Shown here in pieces: positions 46,501 to 61,500 of a stretch of DNA of 64,000 nt. Each line of letters opens with the position of its first letter. The first letter of the stretch is position 1. Under the pieces are notes generated by a model. That model did no database searches and was not told where the DNA came from. It worked only from the letters and a program-made list of their open reading frames with translations. Both the position numbers and the translations under genes were made by a program. The DNA comes from Sisyra terminalis (Eukaryota > Arthropoda > Insecta > Neuroptera > Sisyridae): assembly GCA_958496175.1 (NCBI GenBank), contig OY292274.1, positions 61,700,630 to 61,764,629 on the forward strand. Direction: 5' to 3'.

Positions 46501-49500
46501 AGATATTGAGCCTTGAATTTCTCTTACTATAAAATTTTAGGGGTTATTGAGTAAAATTTAAGAAAATTTTGATTTTTTATTCCTTATTAAAAATAGCCAC
46601 TTTTGTAGAGCATACAATTGTAAAAAAATCCCGACTTTAAGCGAGGCGATACCATAAAATGCCGCTGACCTATAAAAATTTAAAAAAAAAAATTTAAAAA
46701 AGTTTACGTGTATTTTAAATGGAAAATATTCACACGCTGTGAGCGAGTACTTAATATCAATATTAAGAGCTCAAACTTTCAGGGAATTTTTTTTGAAGTA
46801 TTTCCAACAAAATTTCGGCATGGGAGCAAAAAAAATAATAGTTCCAGAAAAAAAAAACACCCTAGTGTATACATTCATGTAAACAAACTTATATTGTTGG
46901 CTTAAATATAAAATAACCAATTACAATTAAAAATATGTCCATATAATTAGAGATAATCGGGAATTAAATTTTGGTTTTTTTATTACGATTAATTAATAAA
47001 TTATTAATGATAATGGCAGTGGAGCCATTGTGTATTTCGAAAGAGCAGTTCATGAGCAATTTTTTGGCATTCGGTTTTTTAAAAAAAAAAATAATATTTG
47101 GCGTCAACTTGTTTACGGTGGTTTATAGTTAGACACAATTTTTTTTATCCGTCTATATCCATCCATCTATATCCGTTAAATTATTTGAAAAAAATCTTAC
47201 AATCGGGGGTTATCGATTTTCAAGTGTACTAATCAGTACTAATTAAATATGTGCTACAGAACCATAACAAGTACCAATTATTACTCACAAATGATGTGTT
47301 GATTTAACTTATTTTTCCTGCACCTTACATATAATAAACATGGCCACAGCACTATGACAAAATTAGAGAAAATGAACAAATGAGACTTAGACGATTGATG
47401 ACTTTTATCAGTAAAAAATTGTTTGTGGCCGAAATATGTGCTACAGAACCATAAAAAGTACCAATTATTATTTACAAATGATGTGTTGATTTAACTAATT
47501 TGTCCTGTACCTTACATTTTATAAACATGGCCACAGCACTATGACAAAGTTAGAGAATATGAACAAATGAGACTTAGACGATTCATGACAAGTAATAGCA
47601 CATATTAAAAGTTTAATAACTTTTTTTCGGTCGAGGTATAAACGAAAATTTTTTTTCGTCAAAAGTCAATCTAAAAATATATCATTTTAATTTGTAAAAG
47701 TCGGGTGTTAACTTGACACAGGTGATCTAACGCCCAAAAGTGGATTATTTTATTCCGAATATTTAAAGTTTATATTACTTTTAATGTTCCGTGCATATTA
47801 TGTTTAAACATAATAACCAAATGGCGAGGTGTGGTTGCATGTACAAAGGCCAGATGACAAGTGATACCACTATCATCTGCCATATTCAATGGTACATATA
47901 GACGAGCTTCGGCCGGCTTATACGAAAGCGAATCATCAATGAGAGCCATTCGTAGTACTACATCAGCCGATAGCGATACATTTTGTTTATTTTCTAGTAT
48001 TACGGTAGTGGTCGTTGGTAAGTACACATTCGACGTATTCTTCCACCAAAATGGCATGCTGTCTGTCACAATTACCTAGAAAACGTCACCAATAATAATT
48101 CAATAATAATCAATACAAGTTTAAGCTTTAGAGCAAGGAAAAATTACCCGAAGAGAAATTGTGTCATTGCCAACTTCTTTTGTAAAGTTTCTTGTGAAAT
48201 TAACCAGAGCCAATGATTGAAGACCAATTCGAAAATTCAATAGCGGAAAATATGTCGCTTTATCAAATTTCACATAAAAGTACATATTACTTTTGCCCTG
48301 AGGAAGCATTTCAAGTGCCGGCCAAAAGACGGATTTATCTGGAGCAGTTGGATATAGACAAGGGACCAAAGCTTTCGTAAGCTCATCCAATACTTTCATC
48401 GCTTGTAGTGTGGAGTTAGCGTACTAAAATACAATAAAGAAGCTATGTTATAGTTAAAAGCTTAAAGAAGGATTTTTAAATATTTTTTTGCATGTCTTGC
48501 TACTATCTACCAGTTTACAAGATGCGAGTAGGGGAGACTTTAAGATTTTAAGTAGGGGAGACTGGGGGAGACTGCAAAAGTAACAAATGCTTTCTAGGTT
48601 TATCCAATGGGCGAACATCGTTTTGCTGCCATCAGGTGATAGCCTAGCGCACCCCCCTCAATTGCATTGAGTCGACGCATGCGCAGTGCGTTTTTAGGTT
48701 ATATAATAGAACGTAATGTGTTTTAACGAGCCAAAAGTAAGTTTTTCGACGTTTTCGTATTTATTTTTTACATAGTCATAAAAGAATCATCCGAAAGCAA
48801 TCCGAATGTTAGCATATCCATTCTTGATTAAATAAATTGTTTTGTTTAAATTCATTTTTGTATAGCACGTTCCGTTTTAAAGTTATATTATACGTTTTAT
48901 TAAAAATGAGAATGGGTACAAAAGTAACATAGCCCCCTAGGGCAGTGGCGTGCACAGAGATTTTAGGCAGGGTAGGCAGAAATTTTTAAAAGCTACTTTA
49001 ATATAATCAAAAATGCTGCATGTTGGTTTTAGTTCGTCGTTATGAAGAGTAAATAATGAACCCTATACCGATTAGCCAACAAAATTTTAAAGTGTGATTT
49101 TTTTTTTGCCAATTGATGGGAAATCGATCATAGAGGTATGTGAAAGAAACCGTTTCGATTGTGACAAAATAGTTTGGCGCTAATAAATTAATTAAGAAAA
49201 ATTAATTAATTAGTCATTGATATAGTTGTTGAAAAAAAAGGAAACTCAGAAATTAATTTTTTCCCTCAAATTATATTTTCCCAAAATTTTACAAAATAAT
49301 AAAAATCGAAACATAATTAAACAGGCTTTTCCCCAAAGTTTTTTTATCGCTTATGAAAATCAACTTTTCACACAAAAAATTTTTGAAAAAATATATATAC
49401 GAAGTAGAACATTAAATGTTTTTTGAAATTTGAAAAATATTTTTTTAGTTTTAGTTTTTTTTTTAGTTTTAGTTTTAACCAACCGTTTCCTAAATTTTTC

Positions 49501-52500
49501 CGCATTTTTGTTATTGTATGTTGCTTTAAACCTTATTTTCTAAACATTTTACTATATCAGTGACTAATTAATTAATTTTTTTTTAATTAATTAATTACCG
49601 CTAAACTAGGTTGTTACAAACGAAACAGTTTCTTTCACAAACCTCTACGAATGATTTCCCATCGATTGGCAAAAAACAATTTCGGAAATTTCACACTTTA
49701 AATTTTTGTTGGCTAATCGGTATAGCATAAATAATAATGCTAATATTTTTAACCACAAATATCTATCCATAGATAGACTCATTTTGTAAACTTTATTAAA
49801 GAAATACAATATAATCGTCAGGATAAAATAATACAGATAATAGATAATACATTATTAAAATTTAGGAGAATTTAATAATAACAATGTTCGTAGATTATTG
49901 ATCGTTAAATCGATTATTGAAATCAATAAAATTCATTTTTGTAATTGCAGCGTTAAGGAATAAGAAACGATGCAACTTCGGTAGTTATCGTAATTTGTCG
50001 TGTTGTAAGAAGACAGTGTCTTTCTATGAGGTTGTGTGCGTGCGTATGTGTAGAATTGTATATTTGTATTATTGTTTTTTTTACGAACGCACACACTGAC
50101 ACACATATAGCTGCAGTGCACACATATAAATATTAAGGCACGAATAGTTTGTGTCTTTCCCGCTGCTGGACTCAGTAGCGCTAGTGTATCGCAATGCAAA
50201 TATTGCCAGTCGCTTACTTGAAATTGAACGAACGAATGAGCTGACATAATCTGTATACTGTATAGATGATATCCGTTAAGATTTTTTGTTTATTGATATT
50301 TGATAGTACTCGTAAATAAAATAAAACTAGATATCAGAACAAGATTATAAATATTTATCTGAATTATGAAGGGTAGGCAGTGTCTTTTTGTCTATATGTA
50401 ATGCACGTCACTGCCCTAGGGTACAAAAGTAAAAGGTTACTTTTGTCCTCGTAATGATTTTATTACTAACATCATATTTTTATGGATTTCTACTTTAATA
50501 GAATGGTTTTCGATACATTTCCGTGTCGGGGTAGTTCTTATGCGTTGTCGCGGCATTCTATTGATTCATTTCCTTAAAATATATATTTTTTGAGTATTTA
50601 AAATGCTGAATTTGGTTTATATCATTAATGTAAAGTCTTTAAATAAGTAATTTGTTGATTTAACTTGTACTATTGTTTTCATTAGCAACCCATAGCAGTC
50701 TTGTTACTTTCGACCCACAACGTGTTACTTTCGACCCGCCTACGTGATCGAAAGTAACAACTGACAATTTTTTTTAACTCTATGTTATTCATATAAACAC
50801 CATAATTTAATAAATCAAGTTACTATTGTGAATCATAATTTATATGTGGTTATATTCATTTAATGGCAATAAAAACACCCAGCCAGAAATCAAGGTGAAA
50901 GTACAAATTGTTACTTTTGTACCCGGTCTCCCCTACTATAAAGTTAAATTAAATTTTCTGTGGAAAATGATGTTAGTGAGAAAGTGATTTTTTTTGATAA
51001 CTAACAATTAAGAATTGTTTGAATTTTGGTTAAAAACGCTTACATTCTTAATCTTATCTTCCTGGTAGACTGTGTCCCCTTCATAAATGGGATAGTTTTC
51101 GGGAATCAATTTTTCATCATCCTCACTAACGTGTACGCCATCTTTAGTCATTGACGACACATAGAAAGTCATCGGATCGTCATGGATTCCAATTACAATA
51201 TCCTGTGCCGGAAATATAATAGCGCTGACTACTTCCACGACAGGCCTAGAAACGATTGAAATAGCATTACGCATTAATTTTTATCGACAATGAAAACTTG
51301 CCGTATTATTCGAAGCACTCGGTACGGCTTTAAATGGTACGTCAAATCATTTTCAATTAAGTTTTTAAACGGAGCAGCAAGTGTCGTTATCATATGAGCC
51401 GCTGATCTACAAATTTGATATTTGAGCGGCAAAGGATTTAAGTATACCAACTCATACAACAAAGTTGCAATTTGGATCGCATCAACCGGTAAAGTGACTG
51501 TCAGCTAACAAAAAAAATCAAATTAAAATTAACGGATGTATTTCGGAAGTCGGGTATCCAGTGTTTAGGGAAATCGGGAAATTTTGACATAATTTGAGTA
51601 GTAATTTGATTGATGTTATTTGACTTGATTTCCCAATTCTTTTACTACCAAATTGATCAAAGTTCACAGAGAAGAAATTTTTCCTGAACGAAAAAAGCGT
51701 CATTTGATCTGGAAGTCAATGCAAATTGTGTTGCAGAAAACACTGGACACTAGGGTGGTCCTTGATAGGGGTGTTTTCGAAATTCTTTGCTTCCAGGGGC
51801 TCAAATGCTTACATATTTATAAAAAAAAAAATCCCTGAAAATTTGAGCCCTTAATATTAACTTTTAGATATCCGGTTTCCAACTTAAGTTTCTTATGGAA
51901 ATAACGTGGGAAAAATTTAATTTGTTCTTTAGAATTCTATAACTCAGTGACAAATAAATCGAAAGTAACTAATCACGTCATGTTTATTGTAAATTTAACG
52001 CTCTACAAAAAAGAACTCTTATGATTTTTCGCTAAATCTATTGGCTTAAGACTTATTCGAGCACAAAGTTAAATTATGATATAATTATTAATATTATCAA
52101 CTATAATTACTGAGTAAAGTGAATGTGAATAGTGAATGTGAGTAAAGTGAAAATACCCATCCCTTATATCCTTATTTTACTGTTGAAAATTGTCCTTTTT
52201 GAAACTTTGAAATTGAATTGTGAGCGTCCTGTTACCCACAGCACTCAATTTTTTTCACATTACTATTCACTTATGGGCTTTGTTACATAATCCGTTGAGA
52301 GAAATAGGCCTCATAGGGAAAAGTCACCACCTTAAAATGGCCCAATTTCATACATAATAAGTCGCATAGATTTTCAAACTTCTTACCTTCCCGTTTTTAA
52401 TTCCCGGCCCAAAATCCACCAAAATCCAAATATTTTGCATTAACTATGTTAAGGATGATTCTACTAATAATATTAAGCTTAATATCGCTGAAAATAGCCA

Positions 52501-55500
52501 TCCCTAATATCCTTATTTTACTGTTGAAAATTGTCCTTTTTGAAAATTTGAAATTGAATTGTGAGCGTCCTATTAGCCACAGGAATAAAAATTATTTACA
52601 TAACAATTCACTTGAAGGCCTTGATTTATATAACATCAAGTGAATGTGAATAAAACTGAGTTTTACAAAATATATCAAATTTCTTATGCAAAATTTGTAT
52701 TTATGATCAAAAAGAAGCAAACACAATACTATTCTTGTGGTTTCTCACGACGTAGCTCTAGTAGTTGATCCTTAATTTTTTGTACTTGTTCATTGTCATC
52801 CGATTCAATATTAGCTATGTAATCAACTCTACCATTATTCCGTTGCTCAGTTAAAAACGCATTATATTTTCATTGACCATTAGTGCCGCATTCTTAAGTC
52901 AATAAATAAGCCAATAACTCTTAAACCAATAGATTTAGCGAAAAATTATAAAAGCTCTTTTTTATAGAGCGTTAAATTTACAATAAACATGACAAGATTA
53001 GTTACTTTCGATTTATTTGTCGCTGAGTTATGGAATTCAAAAGAACAAACTAAATTTTTCCCACGTTATTTCCATAAGAAACTTAAGTTGGAAAGCGGAC
53101 TATCTTAAAGTTAATATTAAGAGCTCAAATTTTCAGGATTTTTTTTTTATAAATATGGAAGCATTTGAGCCCCTGGAAGCAAAGACCCCTATCAAGGACC
53201 ACCCTACTGGACACCCTGATAAGCAATTCTCAACTCTTTCCATTAGCTTAACCGCTTTTAAAATTAACTCCTGCTTTCTCTCTTGAACTTCGACTTGGTC
53301 TTGGACAAGTCTTGTTAGACCCATATGTGCCATTTCAATGATAATGAAATGCATTTTTTGTGTAAATGGCATTATTTGATTGAGACGTGTATTCAGATGA
53401 CAAGAAGTTCTCGAAATCCCATTTCTTCCAACTCCTTCAAACACGTCTTCGAGAAGCTGCATATGTATCAGGGGCCCTTGGCCTCGCTCATCCGGAGGAT
53501 ACACCTACCGACATTGTTAATAAAATTAGAAAAAAATGTTTAGAATCAAGATAATACCTCGATGGGAAAATATTCATCGGTATATTCACTGCCAAATACA
53601 TCATTCGATACAACAATATTAATTTTCGATAGACCAGTCGATGATGCCAACATTGCTCCATCGAAATACGGTGCTTGAGAATATCCAAGCATGATACCTA
53701 TAAATTTTCATTTATATCAAGTGGAAAACTACATTTATTGAAAAATACCAAGAGGCTGTTCAAACTCGGATACTTGTTGATAGTACATAAAAGTTAATGT
53801 GACGTTTCTATGGACGTTGGTAACGCAAAGAAAGAAGTCGTCATAGTATGCGATACCTTTCAATGTTGGGGGCCGTTGACAATTTTCAGGGTTATTAATC
53901 GTGTTTATTGGTGGAGCGACCCAAAAGGTAATTGTAAAGGCGGCCCATGCATACTCCTTTTCTAAGAACAAATCAATCATCAGACCATTTATTTATTATT
54001 ATCAAACAATTACACCGGCACACAAAAAAAAAGTGGTCTGTACTTTTGACCGGACCTACATAAATCTACGTATTTTGACCCCCTGAACACGAATCCGGGG
54101 TCGGTTTGACCCGTACACTCTCAAAAATTCGAGAAAACTTTAAAAAACCGAAAAAATGGTTAAAATCGGCAGTTTTGGTGACATAGAAATTTTTTTGAAC
54201 TAAACCGAGCATGATTTTCATGTTTTTCGATCCGCTGAATACAAATTCGAAGTTCATTTAGATCATAAGCTGTTTTAATTGTAAGAAAATTGCAAAAAAT
54301 CTTTGAAAATTGCGAGAAATTGCAGTAATTGTGTACAAAATTCTAAGGAGCTAGATTAATCGTTATTTTCATGTTTTCTAATCCGCATAATATAAATCTT
54401 GAAGGTATTCGGTCCAGCCATTCTTAGAAAATCTATGTACCTAAATAGCAAAAAACCCTGAAAATTTCAGAAAAATCAAAGTTCTTGTGATAAATATCAA
54501 ATTTTTAATGAAATCATAATAAATTTGACATGTTGGCAAATCTGTTGAGTATAAATTTGAAATTCATTGATCCGGAATTAAAAAAAAAAATTGTTAATCG
54601 TAAAAAATCTATAGAAATAACAAAATCGCGGTTGGCCAAATAACTTTCAAAAATCATATTCCAGAAAAAGAATAATATGCTAAATATCCTTTGCAGAGAT
54701 TTAAAAGTTTATTTTCATCATATAATCTCGAATTTTAGAACAATAGCCGCAATTTTTTACAATTTTTAAGGGTTTTTTGCAATTTTCTTACAATAAAAAC
54801 GGCTTATGGTCTACATAAACTTCGAATTTGTATTCAGCGGATCGAAAAACATGAAAATCATGCTCGGTTTAGTTCAAAAAAAATTTTATGTTACCAAAAC
54901 TGCCGATTTTAACCATTTTTTTCGGTTTTTTTAAGTTTTCTCGAATTTTTGAGGGTGTACAGGTCAAACCGATCCCGGATTCGTGTTCAGGGGGTCAAAA
55001 TACGTAGATTTATGTAGGTCCGCTCAAAAGTACAGACCACTTTTTTTTGTGTGCCGGTGTTATTTAACAGCCAAAACACAGCCAAAGCCAGGTCATAAAA
55101 TCGTGAAATTTGGTTCATTTCTCATATGATGTAGACATACGATATGATTGGATTTTTGATAATTTCTTCCCTAACAAGGTGGAAAGCAGTGCTGGACACC
55201 GGGATACCGAGAATATCCAATAACGGTGCATTATCCCCGTGGGCCTGCTGGTCCACAAATATAGTCAAGTTTTTTATTTTTTCTATTGAAATATTATTAA
55301 GTTTATACAATTGCTTCTTCCATCTATTTCGATTTAACTTCTTAATTGTACGTTATCTATTTCTCTTCATTAATTGTACTTCAACAACTGGAGAAAATAT
55401 CTGTGACCAAATATGCGAAATTTTAAAAAAAAATATTAAAATTGATAGATGATAAAATTCAGATCTTAGCTTTTATATTTTTAAATAGGAAGAAAATTCA

Positions 55501-58500
55501 GGTTATTTAAGATCTTTTTGTTTTTTATTTTTTATTTAATATTTTTATTATTCAATTAGCTACGTTTCGTTACTAATCGTAACTTCCTCAGGCTTCTTGA
55601 TTCACAAAAATAAAATATTTTTAATTTAAATTCAATAAATAAATAAAAATTTTAAGTTACATATATGTTAAATTAAAAATAAAATTAAAAGAAAAAGCTC
55701 TCTTCTTTCAAAGATCTTATCAACCGATATTGCTCTTATTTTTTATAGAAGCTACCAACACTCCTAAAACATATTCAAAATTCAAATAAATCGATCCACA
55801 AGTTACTGAGAATTTTTTTTTTCTGATTTTCAGCTTTTTCGATTTTTGAAGAAACATTAATACATAGGGATCTGAAACTTGCCGAATCAATGTATTTTAA
55901 TAGTACCAACATACCCGGAAATTATGAACCAAATACCCGTTGACGATATTTATAATGCTGTTACTAAAATGATATAACAAAAACAGAAACTTATTATTCT
56001 AATTAATTATTTATTAATTACATTTATTAAATTCAAAATTTCGATTGTTGATTAACTCGACATTTTCTCAAACAAACTTAGTCACCCCTTTTACTCTTTT
56101 AGGGTAGGAATTTAAAAAAAAAATCTTATTAGATGTCTACTTCTTATAAGGAATACATTGAATATTCAAATTTCATCATTCAGAAGGGGTATATAAAAAC
56201 AGGATTTTATGTACCTATGCACGATTTTAAAAACGTATTTACTTTATGTTTTATTACTATTATTGTTATTATTATTACTACTATTAATTTTTTTCGTTAA
56301 TATTTCCTTTTTAAGCAATTCTAAGGGTTTATTTACAATTTTGTAAAAAAAAAGTTTACAGTAAGATTCGAATCCACGTTTTTTTAATTAGGAGCATCAT
56401 AATGTCAGATACCTAAGCCATTACGCTATTAACATCAACTATGTGTTTTATATATATAAACGTTTATATTTCAAAGAGGCAATTTTTTAAGCTTTAAATT
56501 GAATTTACTGTACTTTTTATCAGTTCAACTAAAAATATTATAACAGATTATTTTCTAACTTTTAATTACCTATCCAATGATAAATAACTCGCCTATCTAA
56601 AGTAAAAATTTCTGTTTTCATCCCTAGGGAATACGTTCCCTTATATTTAAGGAATGATAAGTAGCCTAACATGTGTGGGAAATTGTATTGTATCTTAATA
56701 CCAAATTTCATTAAATTCGGTTGTTTCGATGTTTAGTTAAATCGGGACACACCGACAGACAGACAGACAAAAATTTTAAAATTGTTAAATTTGGAATAAG
56801 GGCCTCTTGAAGCAAATAATTACTCTAATGTTGGGTTCAAATCGAAATGTACAGACAGACCTAAGAAATTTATATTAGTATAGATTGGCATAATTAAATC
56901 CTACAATTATTCTAATCCTGAAATTTTACATTCGTCTCATTTTCTTGAAGCTCCCATTGTTGAACGTGTCACTTCAATGGAGTATGACTAACATACTTTT
57001 TTTTTATCTTACCGTGTCTTCCGATCACATGAACAACCACAACCTTTTCTTGAACCGAAAACGAATATGGTTTGATCATCTTGTAATTCCATAACTTCGA
57101 AGAATCCTGCTGCCGATTTCGATACTCAACATTTTCATGGAAGAATATACTATCATCATAGGCGTCCCTTTCCACATCATTAAAATGCCACATGAACCGA
57201 TGAGTCAAGTCACATCTCTCTTGGCAGGTCACTTTCATCGCAATAATTTCACCTCGATCCACTTGGGTGTAGGACATTTCGGTTCCTTCTCCACAATTTT
57301 TCAAACAACTAAAAATCAATTCTTAAAGATATGTCGCCACGTACTAAATGACATTGAGATGACTTTGGTGATAATGAATCACGTATCTCTCAAGTTTAAT
57401 GTGATCATTGTTGAACCGTATCAAAGTCTTCTTGGATAAAAGAATTACCTGAGGAAAAAAACAGGTAAATTCCAAACGTCGATCCATCCATAGTAAGAGA
57501 TTATATGAAAAGCAGTGAAATCACAGAAGTAGCGCTGCGTTAGTTTGTATCTTAACCAATCAACTTGTAGGCACACGGTTAACTTAATGTTGCCCTCAAC
57601 CGTCCACCAAAAATTAAGATACTTATCCTTTTCATATGCTACAATAAAGTTGCATTAAGTCAACGACCATCATGATTGGTGTACCTTAGACTGATTCAAA
57701 AAAAAAAAATGATGAATTTTTTTTTCTTAATTATATCGAAAATATTGTTGGAAATGACAAAAAAAACCCCTGTGAAAGTTTAAGCTCTTAGTATTAATAT
57801 TAAGAGGTGCCGCATCGCAAATTTCGATTTTCCATTTAAAAAAACATGAGAACAATATTCTCTTGCATTCTGGAATTCTATAGCTCACGTTGGTAACAAT
57901 ATTTCTGAATGACCAAGGTATATAATTGTAGAAAATTGAACGATCTATAAAAAAGGTCTCGGACAAATTTTTGATATATTTATTCTTTCAATAGTTATTC
58001 GAGGCAAAAGTTAAACTAAAGAGAAATTTTAATATATTTTCAATTTTTTGACGCAACCATCAATTGTATGAGAAACTTTTAAAGGACACTTTTTGTAGAA
58101 CATTTTTTTCCTATAACTTCTTATATATAAGAAGTGCGTCCGTGCAGAATGGGCTATGCGCATGCGCTCTGGTATCCCCACTTACGCATTCAAAACGTTT
58201 GTAGGGGTACTCACTCTCTAATGTATTTATTTGTAAATATGTACTTCAGATTTTCAGGTTTACAATATGTGAAAGCCAAAAAACATAATGCTCAATTTTA
58301 TAAACTTAACTTAACCTTTTCACATATATCTACTTATCAGAGTTTAAATTTTTAAGCAGACCCTAAATTTTTGTTTCTAATAATAAATCAACTTTGTTTT
58401 ATACTAAGCAGTAATAAAATTTCGCTTTTAACGGACTTTAATTGATTATTAAATTTGAAATTTCGATTGTTTATTAAACGTTATCCCTTACAAACTTTGC

Positions 58501-61500
58501 TACCGTTTTTCACTCTTTTAGGGGAGGAATGTTCAAAATCCCTTTCTTATTATATATCTGCATCGTATAAGGAAAACACTTTCCAAATTTCATCGACACA
58601 AATGTGCACTTATATTTGAAAATACAATGTAAAACGAAAAAAAATAATGACTTTCTTTATTTTAGTTAACATGACTAAAAAGCTATTCGATTTCGCACAT
58701 TTGGACGTTGTACATACAAAATTGTTGGAAATAGGTGGAAAGTGTGGAAGTAAATTCGAATATTTAATTATTTTCAGTAATAATAATTGGTTTTCAAATT
58801 GTTTAAATACCGAAAAAAAGTTAGGATCTAAGATTTTATATTTGAATTGACAGTGACATATATGGCAAAAAATTGCTACCTTAATGCTTTTCAGCCGAAT
58901 ATTTAATTACTCCAGATCACAACCATTGGTTCATAAAATAAAATAGATTTTAAAAAGTTTGCTTGTTAAAAAACGAACCAAAATTTAAAATCGCCTATTT
59001 GGTATAAGTACTACATAAGTATTAAACTTTCATAATAATTTAGTGAAATGACTTTATTTAAAATGTTGTTATTAAAATGATATAAAAAAAACTTATATTT
59101 TATTTCTTAATATAATTTTAGATAAACTTTTATTTATATTAACAACACTTTGATTATTAAATTCAAAATTTCGATTATTAATTAACTCTACATTATCTCA
59201 TATTAAACATTTTATTCATATAAAACCTTTAGTTGCGAATGCAACAGGCAACTACTAGTATCTTTATAAAAGTTTTTGATATTTTTCACAGGTTCAAAGT
59301 TATTTAATTAAAATAAAAAAAAATATGTTAAAAATATAATAATTCAGGGAATTTTCAGTTTAATACAAATAACTTAAGACTTATGAAAAATATCAAAAAC
59401 TTTCATTGAAATAAGTTATAGGAAAAAAAGTTTTCTACAAAAAATATCCTATAAAATTTTCTCATAAAATTGATGGTTGCGTCAAAAATTTGAAAAAATA
59501 TTAAAATTTCTCTTTAGTTTAACTTTTGCCTCGAATAACTATTGAAAGAATAAATATATCAAAAATTTGTCCGAGACCTTTTTTATAGATCGTTCAATTT
59601 TCTGCAAGAATATACCTTGGTCATTCCGAAGTATTGTCACCAACGTGAGCTATAAAATTCCAAAATGCAAGAGAATATTGTTCCCATGTTATTTAAATGG
59701 AAAATCGAAATTTGCGATGCGGTACCTCTTAATATTAATACTAAGAGCTTAAACTTTCACAGGATTTTTTTTTTGTCATTCCCAACAATATTTTCGATAT
59801 AATTAAGAAAAAAAAAATTCATCATTTTTTTTTTTTAGAATCAGTTTAGTGTACCTACATGTGAACCAATAATCGCATCCATGCAAAAAAATCCATCCAT
59901 AACTTGTCTTATAACATTCCCACAAATACGTCAAATATCCACCCATATCGTCCTTAACTGGATGAGTTGGATCATCAATGAAATAGACAGTGGAATACAC
60001 TGTCGGATGGTCTGCACAGTTCAAAGTTATTTGCGTTCCACAATCGACCGAAACGACCGGTTCGAGTCGAGTATGATACTGCAACCAGCACTGTAAACCA
60101 AATCAAATGAATTTTACACTAATAGGTTTATCATTAAATCGCAAAACATACCATATCTCTGCCATATCCTTGGGCCCGCGGAGTCACATCACCCACCTGT
60201 TGTAGTTCGTCTATCTCAGAAACTTCTCCATACAATTGATATCGATATCCTTGAAAAAGATCCGAGAATGTACTCATTTTAAAAATAAAGGTTGTACTTT
60301 GTCCTTTCTGCATCATTTCTTGCATTGGCAATGTTATTTGGTCTAAACAAAAAAACCATAATTGTTTTCTTGTACATATTTATTTTAACTCACATCAAAC
60401 ATGTACCTTTTAATAGTTGTTTGTATTTAAAGATGGGGACTGTAATAGTTGAGTTTCGACCACAACGATTTAGTGTCTTCATATCGAGTCTGTATGATTT
60501 GGATGACAGAAGCGTTGTCGGTAGTGAACTGAAAATACTGCAAATTGATTGTATTAGTGTGGGATATGTTTTGAAAAAGTTGCATTGCAGATTTATTCTA
60601 CATGTTTGGCATTACATAAATCGGAAATAAGGACACCTTAAGAACAAAAAAAAGGAAGAATCTAAAGAGCTTTACAATGTGATTATGTAGAAGAAAAAAA
60701 AATAGAAATAAATAAACGGATGGAATCAAAAACGCGGAAGTGTTGAGAACAGTCAATGAAGAATGAGATTCAGAATCAAGCCAAATGATTCAGATAATCC
60801 TTTTGAAAAGTATCAAACGTTAAAAAATAACAGTATGTGTACTTTTGTATGCACGTGAGAAGTTATACTTCTTTGGTATAGTTAAAAACATGTTTTTAAT
60901 CCACTACCGTAGCCTCTTTCGGTAGTACCTAAACTGGCACACCAGTTATAAGTTTTGTGATTACTAAAATATGATTCATTTGTAAACACAAATTACTTTT
61001 AATATCAAAATACATTAAAAAAAAACGTATGTGTTGCCAGCAAAGACAAGGACAAAGAACATAAAGTTCAAATACAGCCACTTTAGAGGAGCACAACATA
61101 AAATAACTTTTTCAATTTTTTTTGGATTAAGGGTGGATCACCGTTATCACGTAAAAAAAAATGACTTTTTTAAAACTGCTGCCATTTTTTTTTAGAGATA
61201 TTAAAAAACGGTCTTCGGCATGTAAAAGTTAAAGTTTTGAACTATTTTTTTTTATTTGCCTCGATATGTCCCCCCCTCATCCTTTTACAGTACTTTGAAA
61301 AAGGGTCCTCAATAATGAAGAGGCAAACGGGAGACAAGTTTTCTCGGAAACCGGAAGTCAGATCATGATTTTCCAAAGAATGTAGGTTTTGGTAATGCGT
61401 CTTCTTGGTACTGAACCTCGAAAATCCGAAAAAAGTTGAAAATTCACAAAATGGCGCGACTTTGAAAAAAAAAGTTTAAAAAACGACCTTTTTTTGGACC

